Shown here piece by piece: positions 53,231 to 61,885 of a stretch of DNA of 64,000 nucleotides. The translations under genes and the position numbers were made by a program. Under the pieces are notes generated by a model. The model worked only from the letters and a program-made list of their open reading frames with translations, had not been told where the DNA came from and ran no database searches. Position 1 is the first letter of the stretch; each line of letters opens with the position of its first letter. The stretch is from an uncultured Poribacteria bacterium (GTDB lineage Bacteria; Poribacteria; WGA-4E; WGA-3G): the NCBI GenBank assembly GCA_951828515.1, contig OX639992.1, forward strand, positions 3,760,217-3,824,216. Direction: 5' to 3'.

Positions 53231-53974
53231 ATGACGGAAGAACAGAAATTTATCTTCGATCTCAAAGGTTACCTGTTGATTCCTGAAGTGTTAAAGCCTT
53301 CGGAGATCGCGGCACTGAAAACACAAATCGAGACTATCCGAACAGACCCTGAATCTTTGCCGCCACACGAACGGCGGTTTCCGGGTGGGACAGCATCATT
53401 TTTAATCGATCATCCGGTCGTGCTCGATATCCTCCATGAGATCTTAGGAGAAGTTCGAATGGAATCCAGTTGGTTCACCTACCGCACTGTCGGAGATGGA
53501 GGGCCTCCACCGCATGGTGGTGTGCGGAATGTGAATCCCAACTTCAACTACCAGTGTCGAGACGGGAAAATATACTCCGCCTTGACGCGAGTTGTCTTTG
53601 AACTGAACGAGGTTAAAGCGGGCGAAGGTGGTACGCTATTTCTGCCGGGGAGTCACAAAGCAAACTTCCAAATTCCTGAAGGGCATCGGCAGACAGATTC
53701 ACCGCTCTTTGAAACGTACAGCTGTCCCCCGGGTTCCGTAATTATCTTCACGGAAAACCTTTGTCATTCCGGGGTTGCGTGGCAAAATCCGGATCGACCG
53801 CGGGTGGCTATCTTCAATTGTTATAATTTCGTCGGGTGCCAATTTCATAAACCATCGGTGCCGAGTCACGTGATTGAAGGGTTGCCTCCAGAAAAACAGG
53901 CATATTTTCGGAACGTCTGGGTTTGGCATCAAGGCGGTCCCGACAACGGGAAAAACCTACGTTACGAGGACTAA
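53231..53974 (+). CDS. phytanoyl-CoA dioxygenase family protein
   Basis: Fe(II)/2-oxoglutarate-dependent oxygenase, about 247 residues. FDLKGYLLIPEVLKPSEIAAL at the N-terminus (the first strand and helix), PPPHGGVRNVNPNFNYQC, GGTLFLPGSHKANF and ITENLCHSGVAWQNPDRPRVA follow family order. The proximal ligands are in HGG form rather than HxD, as in a subgroup common in Poribacteria; His in LCHSG and Arg in RPRVA are the distal ligand and the 2-oxoglutarate anchor. The ATG at 53231 follows GAGGGG; a TTG at 53213 is a weaker start. The substrate is unknown. Confidence 0.9.
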   Translation: MTEEQKFIFDLKGYLLIPEVLKPSEIAALKTQIETIRTDPESLPPHERRFPGGTASFLIDHPVVLDILHEILGEVRMESSWFTYRTVGDGGPPPHGGVRNVNPNFNYQCRDGKIYSALTRVVFELNEVKAGEGGTLFLPGSHKANFQIPEGHRQTDSPLFETYSCPPGSVIIFTENLCHSGVAWQNPDRPRVAIFNCYNFVGCQFHKPSVPSHVIEGLPPEKQAYFRNVWVWHQGGPDNGKNLRYED

Positions 53975-54055
53975 TGCGTGTCGCGCGCAGAAAACGTTTC
54001 TACGATATAAAAGAGCGGAGCAAGGAAGTCTCGCGTTCCAATTCGGACCCCACGC

Positions 54056-54388
54056 ATGGCTCCAGAAGCAAAGATACCATCCGCATCGCTAATCCGTGTA
54101 GCACGGAGTGATGCGTCCTGTAGTGTTTCAAAATGGCGTTGGACCGTATTTGGCGCGGTTCTCAGTATCCTGCCGACAATCAATATCGTGCTTCTCGGTA
54201 TAAGTGCCGTTGTGATGCACAGATTAGCACCCAAAATTGATTTGTCCACACCGAAACGACTGACGTTCTATTTCCAAAATCCCGCGTGCTACACGACAGA
54301 ATACCGGCGTACAGCAAGAAGGTTACGGTGTCTTTGGACTTTCTACGGATGGCTTGCCGGTGTCATTATTTTGAATCTCTTTTTTTAA
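54056..54388 (+). CDS. possible small membrane protein
   Basis: The 110-residue frame has two hydrophobic segments (FGAVLSILPTINIVLLGISA and LWTFYGWLAGVIILNLFF) separated by a basic loop (YRRTARRLR). The first 30 residues do not look like a natural N-terminus and no ribosome binding site is seen, so the real start may be internal or absent. It follows the dioxygenase on the same strand. I do not recognise a family; it may be a relic. Confidence 0.35.
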   Translation: MAPEAKIPSASLIRVARSDASCSVSKWRWTVFGAVLSILPTINIVLLGISAVVMHRLAPKIDLSTPKRLTFYFQNPACYTTEYRRTARRLRCLWTFYGWLAGVIILNLFF

Positions 54389-54494
54389 TTTTCGGTTCTG
54401 CTCTGTCCTTCTTACGCAAGCTTCTATAGGAAACCTGTGGGATAATGTTTCGGAAGATTTCTGATCATGCTGTATTGGTTTCGCAGTGAGAATT

Positions 54495-54689
54495 TTAAAA
54501 CCGAACCCAAGCCTGAAACGAAGTGGAAGGGTTTTGCGAATCAACACAGGATTTAGTCTGGGGATAGACTAAATCCATTCCTCGTATTACATTTGCGCGT
54601 GTGGCATTCTGTGGGGTGTTTCTTCAACTCTTGAAAAAAGAACGTCAAATGCCAATCTCATGTTGTTTAACCGCAAGGAACATTTAAAA
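54495..54689 (+). repeat. R1 element, copy J, split by an extra hairpin
   Basis: The 5' hairpin (GCCT, loop GAAACGAAGTGGA, AGGG; 54511-54531) is separated from the 3' module (ACCGCAAGGAACATTTAAAA, about 54669-54688) by about 140 nt. Within these lies a perfect 11-bp stem GGATTTAGTCT/AGACTAAATCC (54549-54576). The 54389-54703 gap has no gene. Confidence 0.65.
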
Positions 54690-54703
54690 GAAGGAACAAG
54701 CAA

Positions 54704-55033
54704 ATGCAAGAGAAACCGACGCCTTACACAGGAATGGAGGACCAACTTATTTTGCGGGATCATCTCGCTGCGGACCGGACTATTCTCGCAAATGAGCGAA
54801 CCTTTCTCGCCTATATTCGGACGGCGTTAACCTTGTTCGTTGCGGGCTTATCCTTTGTGCATCTCAAAGAGATCTTCAGTTCACATATCGTTGAGGTGAT
54901 CGGTATTATCTTTATTATGCTCGGCATTGCGACCTTCTTCGTTGGACTCGTCAGATACAAACGGATGCAAGCCCTGATCCGCAAGATTAAGAACGAAGAA
55001 TTAAAGGAATTAGGAGAACAAGGCTCACCATGA
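54704..55033 (+). CDS. DUF202 (YidH-like) membrane protein
   Basis: 109 residues. LAADRTILANERTFLAYIRT is the DUF202 signature, followed by membrane segments TALTLFVAGLSFVHL and VIGIIFIMLGIATFFVGLVR, then a charged tail. Function of the family is unknown. The ribosome binding site is AGAAGGAAC, downstream of the R1 tail. It overlaps the dehydrogenase gene by 4 bp (ATGA), so the pair is probably translationally coupled. Confidence 0.9.
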   Translation: MQEKPTPYTGMEDQLILRDHLAADRTILANERTFLAYIRTALTLFVAGLSFVHLKEIFSSHIVEVIGIIFIMLGIATFFVGLVRYKRMQALIRKIKNEELKELGEQGSP

Positions 55034-56058
55034 AAATCAGAGAGGTTGTTGTAACAGGTCAGAATCAAGTTGAGTTGCAGACTGCCGATATAGACGCACC
55101 CCTGCTCGCTTCCAACGAATTATTGATAGAGACAGAATACACCTTTATCAGTAGTGGTACAGAACTGGCAAACTACACGGGGCGAGAACCGAAAGTCTTC
55201 CAGAAGGGATCATGGTGTGAATACCCGTGGCGTTCTGGATACGCGAATGTTGGCATTGTACGTGAAGTTGGCAGTGGCGTTACCCGCGCAACACCCGGTG
55301 ATCAGGTTTTCACTTATGGACGGCACGCTTCAACGATTCGGTATTCGCAAGATCGGCTGGTCGCGCCTGTGAGAGAAGCGGTGGACCCAGCCGTGGTTGC
55401 AGCATCACGGATGGCAGGCGTTGCGATGACCGCGATTGTTGTCGGTGAAATTGGGACGAACCCATGGGTTGTTGTCTTTGGGTTGGGGCTTGTTGGAAAT
55501 TTGGCATCACAGATGTTTCAGATTCACGGGTGTCGCGTGATTGGTGTAGATCCGGTTGCAGAGAGACGGGAACTCGCACAGCGGTGCGGAGTCAAGCATA
55601 CTGTTGGGGGTACTGCTGACGAGGCACAAGTACAGGTCGAGGAAATTACCGGCGGTGAACTTGGGAACATTACGGTCGATGCTGTTGGGCATAGCGGTGT
55701 TGTTATGCAGGCGCTCCGTGCTACTGCTAACCACGGACAACTTATTATTCTCGGTTCCCCGCGCGTTGAAGTCCAAGGGAACCTGACCGATCTGCTCTCC
55801 GAAACACATCTGCGATGGATTACCATCCGTGGGGCATTGGAATGGTGTGTGCCGATGTATCCAGATATTGGGAATCGAACTTCCCAATGGAGTAAACAAC
55901 AGATTATCTTTGATTGGATGGCACGCGAGGAATTACATGTCGAACCTTTAATCTCTCATCGTCTCAAACCAGAACAGATTAAGCAGGCTTATGACGGTCT
56001 ACTCAACGAACCGAATGTATATACAGGTGTCATTTTAGATTGGAATTCCGCGTCTTAA
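55030..56058 (+). CDS. zinc-type alcohol dehydrogenase-like (MDR) oxidoreductase
   Basis: 342 residues of the medium-chain dehydrogenase superfamily. FISSGTELANYTGREP, YANVGIVREVGSGVT, GDQVFTYGRHAS, VVVFGLGLVGNLASQMFQ (Rossmann loop), GCRVIGVDPV and DAVGHSGVVMQAL are visible. The structural-zinc cysteine cluster is absent, as in the sugar/polyol-type or biosynthetic members. Likely acts on a sugar alcohol or similar small polyol (inference from many Poribacteria-like neighbours). It starts inside the stop of the DUF202 gene. Confidence 0.88.
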   Translation: MKIREVVVTGQNQVELQTADIDAPLLASNELLIETEYTFISSGTELANYTGREPKVFQKGSWCEYPWRSGYANVGIVREVGSGVTRATPGDQVFTYGRHASTIRYSQDRLVAPVREAVDPAVVAASRMAGVAMTAIVVGEIGTNPWVVVFGLGLVGNLASQMFQIHGCRVIGVDPVAERRELAQRCGVKHTVGGTADEAQVQVEEITGGELGNITVDAVGHSGVVMQALRATANHGQLIILGSPRVEVQGNLTDLLSETHLRWITIRGALEWCVPMYPDIGNRTSQWSKQQIIFDWMAREELHVEPLISHRLKPEQIKQAYDGLLNEPNVYTGVILDWNSAS

Positions 56059-56069
56059 TTATTTTCGTA

Positions 56070-56158
56070 ATCGTAGTCCGTAATGAAATGGAGGACGGAT
56101 AGGTGGAATGCATGCAACAGTTCAAATACCCTTCCTTACTCCGCAAGGAAAAATTAAA
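56070..56158 (+). repeat. R1 element, copy K (upstream of the WD40 gene)
   Basis: Hairpin at 56076-56096 (GTCC, loop GTAATGAAATGGA, GGAC: perfect), then TCAAATACCCTTCCTTACTC, and CCGCAAGGAAAAATTAAA running straight into ATG 56159. Confidence 0.88.
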
Positions 56159-57037
56159 ATGTTCCAAAACTGCATCCAATCGGAGTTACCTCCGGGACTT
56201 AAAACTCGGTTCGATAAAAAGCAAGTAATGGCTATCACTTTCTCGCCAGATGGCACACGACTCGCCGCAGGCGGTGATGGTCGTATCTGGATATACGACA
56301 CAGCCACCGGAGCACAATTCGCAATGCTCTCGGGGTATACAGAACACATGCGCGCATTAGCATTTGCCCCGGATAATTCTCTGCTTGCCAGCGGAAGCGA
56401 AGACAATACGCTTAGACTCTGGGACACCGCCACTGCTCGCGAAGTCCTAACGTTGGCTGGGGATTCTAATCTCGTAAACGCTTTAGCATCATCTTCACCG
56501 GATGGTGTCCCGCTTCCGGGATGGGATCCGCGCACAGAGCGGCTGCTTGCTTCTTCCACTGAAGCCCCAGGGCGCATTAGGAGCCTGACGTTTTCGCCTG
56601 ATGGAACAACCCTCGCGAGTGGAAGTACGGACGGTAAGATTCGATTGTGGGAAATTGAAACAGGGGGATTACTCTCCACCTTTTCAGCACATGACGGACT
56701 TGTCTTGGCTTTGGCATTTTCGCCTGAAAGTGAGACGCTGGCGAGCGGCGGTTCGGACACACTTGTTCGGCTGTGGGATTTGGAAAGCAAGCAATTACTT
56801 ACTATATTAAGGGGGCATACCGACTCAGTCAATGCGTTGGCGTTTTCTACTGACGGTGAGCTACTCGTGAGTGGCGGGAGAGATAGCTACATTCAGTTAT
56901 GGGAAACAAGTAGTGGTAATCCTATCTCCATGTTTCCTATTCAAGGCAGTGGTATTCGTGAATTGACTTTTTCAGCAGACAGTGAAAAACTTATATGTGC
57001 GACGCATGAGGGTTCGCTTTTCATAAGAGAACGATAA
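56159..57037 (+). CDS. seven-bladed WD40 repeat protein
   Basis: About 292 residues forming seven WD40 blades, enough for a closed propeller: ITFSPDGTRLAAGGDGRIWI, LAFAPDNSLLASGSEDNTLR, a degenerate third blade near residues 105-135, LTFSPDGTTLASGSTDGKIR, LAFSPESETLASGGSDTLVR, LAFSTDGELLVSGGRDSYIQ and LTFSADSEKLICATHEGSL. No signal peptide, so probably a cytoplasmic binding scaffold. The ATG at 56159 follows the R1 ribosome binding site directly; the frame back to 56108 passes through the repeat. Confidence 0.92.
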   Translation: MFQNCIQSELPPGLKTRFDKKQVMAITFSPDGTRLAAGGDGRIWIYDTATGAQFAMLSGYTEHMRALAFAPDNSLLASGSEDNTLRLWDTATAREVLTLAGDSNLVNALASSSPDGVPLPGWDPRTERLLASSTEAPGRIRSLTFSPDGTTLASGSTDGKIRLWEIETGGLLSTFSAHDGLVLALAFSPESETLASGGSDTLVRLWDLESKQLLTILRGHTDSVNALAFSTDGELLVSGGRDSYIQLWETSSGNPISMFPIQGSGIRELTFSADSEKLICATHEGSLFIRER

Positions 57038-57072
57038 TTCATCGAAATCAAACAAATCTGATTGAAAAGAGT

Positions 57073-57262
57073 TAGGACTTACGCATGCGGCTCTTTTGTA
57101 GCATGATGCCCGTCGCATGAATCAACGGTATTCAGGTTCTCCGTGTGGCATGAACCGGGGCGAGTACGCCGCAAAACTGGTAGTTTGTGCCAAGGATGTT
57201 GACGTTTTTTTCGAGAATTCCCATCTAACCGAGCCTGATAAAGTCAAAATTGCTAAGTCCTG
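57073..57262. mobile_element. 190-bp MITE with 5-bp target duplication
   Basis: Left end TAGGACTTACGCATG, right end (complement) CAGGACTTAGCAATT; the flanks carry AGAGT on both sides (57068-57072 and 57263-57267). No gene inside. The TTAGGACTTACGCA type of end is familiar from transposases in cyanobacteria, so an autonomous relative probably exists elsewhere in the genome. Confidence 0.75.
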
Positions 57263-57290
57263 AGAGTGAAAGACATAAGGAGTTGAAACA

Positions 57291-58112
57291 GTGATTGGTA
57301 TCTCTTATCATGCGGGTGGGATGAAAGATATCCCATTACAAGAAGTTATCACGATTCTCGCCGATGTAGGCTACGATGCAATCGAGATGATGTGCGGACC
57401 AGAAGCACATATCCCTTCTGGTGAAGTCACCGATAGTTTGCTCAAAGAGGTCAAAACGATGGTCACCGACAGCGGATTAAAGGTGTCGGTCATTAATCCA
57501 TTTACAGGAAAAGGTTTGTACCAGTTGGCCGCAGAAGACCAGCAGAGTGCAGTTGACCATTACGCGCTTCTTCAGGACGTAGCCGCCGCACTTGGGGCGG
57601 GTGGTGTCAATTTTCTCACGGGGTATGGCGGCGAGGAAGGCGATGCATTCGCATGGCGGCTCCTTGTTGATGTCCTGAAGCCGATCTGCCGACGCGCCGA
57701 GGAACTCGGCATCACAATGAACATCCACAATCACGAAGCAACCACAATCGATGCCTCTGCAAAAGTCACGCTCCTCATTGAACACGTCGGATCTGACGCA
57801 CTGAGGTCCCTGAATGACATTACCAATTTCTATCACCTTGGTGAAGACATCGCCGAGGTCACCGAAAAACTGGGACCGCTCACGACACATTGCCATGTAA
57901 AAGGCGTGACAGGAATGTATCCCTACAGCACCTTCCTAATTCCGGGAGAGGAGGCGGATGAGTTGGATTTTCGAACCTTTGCAGAGAGTTTAGGGAAAGT
58001 CGGTTACGATAAGTATATCTCGGTAGAAACGTTTCCACACATGCGGATGGAGAAGGCGCAAATCGCTCACGACATGATGGCAAACACATTGAAGGAATTG
58101 AGGCTACGCTGA
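57291..58112 (+). CDS. sugar phosphate isomerase/epimerase-like TIM barrel
   Basis: 273 residues starting at GTG 57291 with AAGGAG 8 nt upstream. AP-endonuclease-2-type barrel: IGISYHAGGMKDIPL, VGYDAIEMMCGPEAH, LKVSVINPFTG, ITMNIHNHEATTID, LNDITNFYHLGEDIAE, HCHVKGVTGMYPYS and ISVETFPHMRM. The Glu-Asp-His-Glu metal set is partly recognisable (the first Glu appears replaced, IHNHE). The substrate is unknown; such proteins often act in inositol or sugar-alcohol breakdown. Confidence 0.87.
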   Translation: MIGISYHAGGMKDIPLQEVITILADVGYDAIEMMCGPEAHIPSGEVTDSLLKEVKTMVTDSGLKVSVINPFTGKGLYQLAAEDQQSAVDHYALLQDVAAALGAGGVNFLTGYGGEEGDAFAWRLLVDVLKPICRRAEELGITMNIHNHEATTIDASAKVTLLIEHVGSDALRSLNDITNFYHLGEDIAEVTEKLGPLTTHCHVKGVTGMYPYSTFLIPGEEADELDFRTFAESLGKVGYDKYISVETFPHMRMEKAQIAHDMMANTLKELRLR

Positions 58113-58138
58113 TATACCAGAAACGGAAGGGCTTGGTT

Positions 58139-58179
58139 GGAAGGTTGGAAGACTGGGGCACCCACCCTTTCAACCTTCC
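58139..58179. terminator. bidirectional hairpin between convergent genes
   Basis: GGAAGGTTG (58139-58147) pairs with CAACCTTCC (58171-58179). It lies between the TIM-barrel stop and the dioxygenase stop on the other strand. There is no U-tract, so the terminator role is a guess. Confidence 0.45.
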
Positions 58180-58218
58180 ATTCTTCCATCCGATAGTCGT
58201 TTTCTGCAGGGATAAGCA

Positions 58219-59016
58219 CTACAGAGATTCATTGTCCAACGCCTTGATACCGGGCCAATCCCGCCACATATCCTCATTTGGTGGTTCCTCTTGGGTATGT
58301 TCTAACTCCGTTTTCCGAAAGTCGTATAGCACCGCTTGCCGGATCTGCCGCGAATAGTTATGTCCCGCAGCATGACCGATGCGATGGTGCCAGAAAACAA
58401 CATCCCCTGCGTTCCCGTAGCATTCAACACCCGGCTCTTTGCTGAGACGCTCGCGATCGATGTCATATTGCGGTGTCGGTTCGTTCTTATATTGGGAATG
58501 GTAATCGAAATAGAAGATTTTGTGGCTCCGGGGCCAGACAGTAAATCCACCACCTTCCGGTGGCACATCGTCAATATAGCCGACAGCACCGAGATGAAAC
58601 GGATGCGCATCAACATGACATCCGATCGATTTCTTCGGAACATCGCCGTAAGGTAGGGTGCAATAGATACCACGCACACGGTCGGGTTGCGTCAAATTCC
58701 CATTACCCAAAAATTGCTCTGCCATCCGCCAGACGTTCGGATCGGTAGCGAGAAGCTGAACCATCCAATCCTCGCCACCCGGTTCACGGAAGTTCCACCG
58801 GAATCCACGTCGATGATTATTTCCGTCAGGGTTCTCTTCCTCTGGTGTGAAGGGACCGACCCATGTTTCAGGATCCTCGCGTTTGCGTCCTTCGGGGGCA
58901 CCGTCCCAGAGTCTTGCCCGTGCCCGCTCCATCAATTCCCGGTTCAGGACGTTCCGTTTCACCAAGTACCCTTCATTTCTGAAAAATTCAATGTCTTCCC
59001 GTGTAAGTTCAACCAT
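58219..59016 (-). CDS. phytanoyl-CoA dioxygenase family protein
   Basis: 265 residues, Fe(II)/2-oxoglutarate oxygenase. LTREDIEFFRNEGYLVKRNV at the N-terminus, the iron-binding HVDAHPFHLG (HxD), GGGFTVWPRSHK, DVVFWHHRIGHAAGHN (distal His) and RQAVLYDFRK (2-oxoglutarate Arg) are all in place, so it is probably active. The substrate is unknown. It converges with the TIM-barrel gene. Start abuts an R1 element. Confidence 0.93.
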   Translation of the reverse strand: MVELTREDIEFFRNEGYLVKRNVLNRELMERARARLWDGAPEGRKREDPETWVGPFTPEEENPDGNNHRRGFRWNFREPGGEDWMVQLLATDPNVWRMAEQFLGNGNLTQPDRVRGIYCTLPYGDVPKKSIGCHVDAHPFHLGAVGYIDDVPPEGGGFTVWPRSHKIFYFDYHSQYKNEPTPQYDIDRERLSKEPGVECYGNAGDVVFWHHRIGHAAGHNYSRQIRQAVLYDFRKTELEHTQEEPPNEDMWRDWPGIKALDNESL

Positions 59017-59106
59017 TTTTTAAGTATTCCTTGCGGTTAAATGACGTGAGTTTGCGCATTAATGTTCTTTGCTCGAATCCGCTCTTCATTTCATTACGAG
59101 CTACGC
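59017..59106 (-). repeat. R1 element, copy L
   Basis: Hairpin at 59081-59101 (minus strand GCTC, loop GTAATGAAATGAA, GAGC: perfect), ACGTCATTTAA, and CCGCAAGGAATACTTAAAA before the ATG at 59016. The rest of the gap to 59334 holds nothing recognisable. Confidence 0.88.
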
Positions 59107-59334
59107 ACTTATACTACGAAGACGAATCATTGGACAACTTTAAGTGGACATCGGATTTCACGTGCCTTTTTTCAATCCGCTATACCGGAAAAGAACAGGC
59201 ACATTATTCTAACCACATTGAAAGAATTTTAAAGGAATTCAACGTTTTTTTCAAGGAAAAGCGACAATTGTCCCATCCGGCACACTGTACGGGTGAAGAG
59301 GGAGCATTAGATATCTCACTGAGAACGGCAAAAT

Positions 59335-59363
59335 TTGACAACATACGGTGTTTCAACTATAAT
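59335..59363 (+). promoter_or_regulatory. consensus promoter of a leaderless gene
   Basis: TTGACA (59335-59340), 17-nt spacer, TATAAT (59358-59363): a perfect sigma-70 consensus. The ATG of the downstream gene is at 59370, the expected transcription start. No ribosome binding site is present. Confidence 0.85.
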
Positions 59364-59369
59364 TAATGC

Positions 59370-61604
59370 ATGTCAAAACTCGTAATTGCTCTACTGCTAT
59401 TCATTGCCTATCCACTACTCCTTTTTGCGCACCCAGAAGGCATGGGTGAACATGTTGTTGAAGCCCACCGAATCGCAGGCGAACCCCCACAAATTGACGG
59501 AATACTCGACGACGCTGTATGGCAGCAGGCAGAACTGCAAAGCGGTTTTATTCAACTCGAACCAGCACGCGGTAGTCTCGCAACTGACGACACAGAATTC
59601 CGCATCGCTTACGATGTGCATAACCTCTACGTTGCATTCCGATGTTACGATGCTGAACCGGATAAGATTGTCAATCGGATGACGCGACGCGGTGACCTCT
59701 ATGCCTCGGATGTCATCTCTTTCTTCATTGATCCACATCACGATCATCGTACAGGCTATAAATTCGCTACAAACCCAGCTGGTGTTCAGAGCGATAATTA
59801 TCGGTATGAGGACACCCAACGCGACAGCAATTGGAAAGGGATTTGGTGGGTTGAAAGCAATATTGATGCGTTAGGGTGGAGTGCCGAGTTTAAAATCCCG
59901 TTCGCAAACTTTCGGTTCACCGACAAACCGACACAGATATGGGGGTTCGATATTGAGCGGGTGAACCGCCGGAAGAGCGAAGTCACGGTATGGAAACAAT
60001 TGACCCAAGCCGGTGTTGTTACACGGATGTCTGATTTGGGACACATCGTAGGGATTCAAGGCATCGAAACCGGAAAAAACTTTGAAATCTCACCGTATCT
60101 TTTAGGTGGCGGTATGAATGCCACGGACGCGGATTTAACAAGCCAATTCGGAACGGGTTTGGATGTTCAATACAGCCTCACGAGTGCACTAAAGGCAAAC
60201 GTAACCGTTAATCCCGACTTCGCACAAGTTGAAGCAGATCAACTGGAGATTAATCTGACCCGATTTCCGACGCGTTTTCCTGAAAAACGTCCGTTTTTTG
60301 TTGAAGGAAACAGCTTTTTTGAAACGCCCTATGACCTGATGTTCAGCCGCCGTATTGGAAGTCGCGGTAATATTCTCTGGGGCGGTAAACTTACAGGAAA
60401 AGTCGGGGATTATTCTGTCGGGATTTTGGGAAATCAAACCGGTGAATTCAGGTTTTCTGAGAGTACGCCCTCCGAAAAGGAGGAAGCATGGTTCTCTGCA
60501 ATCCGTGTTAAACGCGACATCCTTAAACGTTCAAACGTCGGGATTCTACTCGTGAACAAGGAACAGCCCGATGGTGACAGATGGCGACATAGCCGAGTGG
60601 GTGGCGTTGACATGAACCTCGCTTTGGGCAAAACATATCATCTCACAGGACAATACGCGGGTAGTTTCCATCCGGGCGAGGATAGTGATAACTTCGCGTA
60701 TACGGTTGACTTCGCGCAGCGCAATTATCTCTGGAGTAGCGGGATCGGATTTGAACGGGTCGCACAGCACTTTGAAATTAATCAGACGGGGTTTCTACGA
60801 AAAGAACGAAACCGGGGTTGGCAGCGTGTCTATATGCGGACTTCCTATTCTCCACATTGGGGCAATCATCAATTTTTTTCCGGTATAACCACCCGTCTTT
60901 CGCAAAGTCTTTACACGCCAATGTATTTTACTGAGTGGGGATTGCGGAACCCAGAACTGTCTCTCTCGCCTGAATTCGATGAAGATTTGCTCAGGTGGAG
61001 TGTCGGTGGAAATATCGGGATGGACTTTAGGGAAATTCTTTTGGATGACATCCGGGTGTACTATAATCGAAGTCGGGAAGTTGAACTCACGGAGGTGTTT
61101 ACGGCAGACAATTATGGGTTTGAGATTGATACTAACGCTACATATCCGATTGCTATCGGTATCGGTATGGATTTCGCGGGCTATTTTAACTTCGGACGAC
61201 AACAAGCGGGCAAACAACGGAGCCTCGTGTTTGAGTCTACCATTCGTCCACGGAGCAATTTGTCCATAGAATTAGACAGCGGCTACGCCCAGAGTTTTGA
61301 TTTGGAAGGTGTGATTGATGGTAGGTTTTTCGTCAGTTCACTGCGGGCGACTTACTTGTTCACGCGAGAGTCGTTTCTCCGAATGTTTACCCAAGCGAGT
61401 CGGGAACGCCCACTTTCTATGGAAATTCATCGGACGTATCTGCTAAGTCTTCTATTTGGATGGGAATATAGCCCGAAGAGCCACCTTTTCGTTGCATATA
61501 ACGAGGCGTGGGGCGATGCTTCTGTTGGGGCAACCGCCGGTCGCGAGTTACAGATGGAGAACCGTGTCATTGTCGCTAAAGTAACGTATCTCTATAACTT
61601 ATAG
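59370..61604 (+). CDS. CBM9-like / DUF5916 outer-membrane beta-barrel protein
   Basis: 744 residues. A signal peptide (KLVIALLLFIAYPLLLFA) is followed by a carbohydrate-binding family 9-like domain (IDGILDDAVWQQAE; FRIAYDVHNLYVAFRCYD; VISFFIDPHHDH; about 35-240) and then DUF5916 from about residue 245 (NVTVNPDFAQVEADQLEIN, RFPEKRPFFVEGNSFF) with many amphipathic strands and an end (VIVAKVTYLYNL) typical of outer-membrane barrels. The ligand is not known; possibly uptake or display of a carbohydrate. It is the clearest case of a leaderless start in the window. Confidence 0.9.
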   Translation: MSKLVIALLLFIAYPLLLFAHPEGMGEHVVEAHRIAGEPPQIDGILDDAVWQQAELQSGFIQLEPARGSLATDDTEFRIAYDVHNLYVAFRCYDAEPDKIVNRMTRRGDLYASDVISFFIDPHHDHRTGYKFATNPAGVQSDNYRYEDTQRDSNWKGIWWVESNIDALGWSAEFKIPFANFRFTDKPTQIWGFDIERVNRRKSEVTVWKQLTQAGVVTRMSDLGHIVGIQGIETGKNFEISPYLLGGGMNATDADLTSQFGTGLDVQYSLTSALKANVTVNPDFAQVEADQLEINLTRFPTRFPEKRPFFVEGNSFFETPYDLMFSRRIGSRGNILWGGKLTGKVGDYSVGILGNQTGEFRFSESTPSEKEEAWFSAIRVKRDILKRSNVGILLVNKEQPDGDRWRHSRVGGVDMNLALGKTYHLTGQYAGSFHPGEDSDNFAYTVDFAQRNYLWSSGIGFERVAQHFEINQTGFLRKERNRGWQRVYMRTSYSPHWGNHQFFSGITTRLSQSLYTPMYFTEWGLRNPELSLSPEFDEDLLRWSVGGNIGMDFREILLDDIRVYYNRSREVELTEVFTADNYGFEIDTNATYPIAIGIGMDFAGYFNFGRQQAGKQRSLVFESTIRPRSNLSIELDSGYAQSFDLEGVIDGRFFVSSLRATYLFTRESFLRMFTQASRERPLSMEIHRTYLLSLLFGWEYSPKSHLFVAYNEAWGDASVGATAGRELQMENRVIVAKVTYLYNL

Positions 61605-61635
61605 TTGTGAGTCATTAGTTAAGAGATGGATTTGT

Positions 61636-61772
61636 TATAGTAAAACCCATAATTAAGTTTACACTCTGTAATGCGGCGAGGTTAGGGGGAAACGCCCTAT
61701 CAAAAACACCTCGCCAGCAATGTGGGGTTTTGTGTTTTCGAGAGTGTGCAAGTATTTTCGGGCTTTACTATA
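61636..61772 (-). mobile_element. M-family MITE, copy 3 (137 bp)
   Basis: TATAGTAAAACCC and GGGCTTTACTATA ends; the central palindrome is lengthened by about 20 bp compared with copies 1 and 2. It lies within an R2 repeat. Confidence 0.85.
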
Positions 61773-61885
61773 AACCAGGGTCCTCTTTAACTCTCACTGT
61801 GAGGCAACCGAAAACTGATAACTATTGAAAACTGAATACCTCTGAAGTGCCCTTAAAAATTGTAATAAAAAGAGTGGAGGTATGA

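Noticed and set aside
59031-59366. 111-residue plus-strand frame
   Set aside because: It begins in antisense to an R1 element and runs through the promoter of the next gene; no ribosome binding site and no family pattern.
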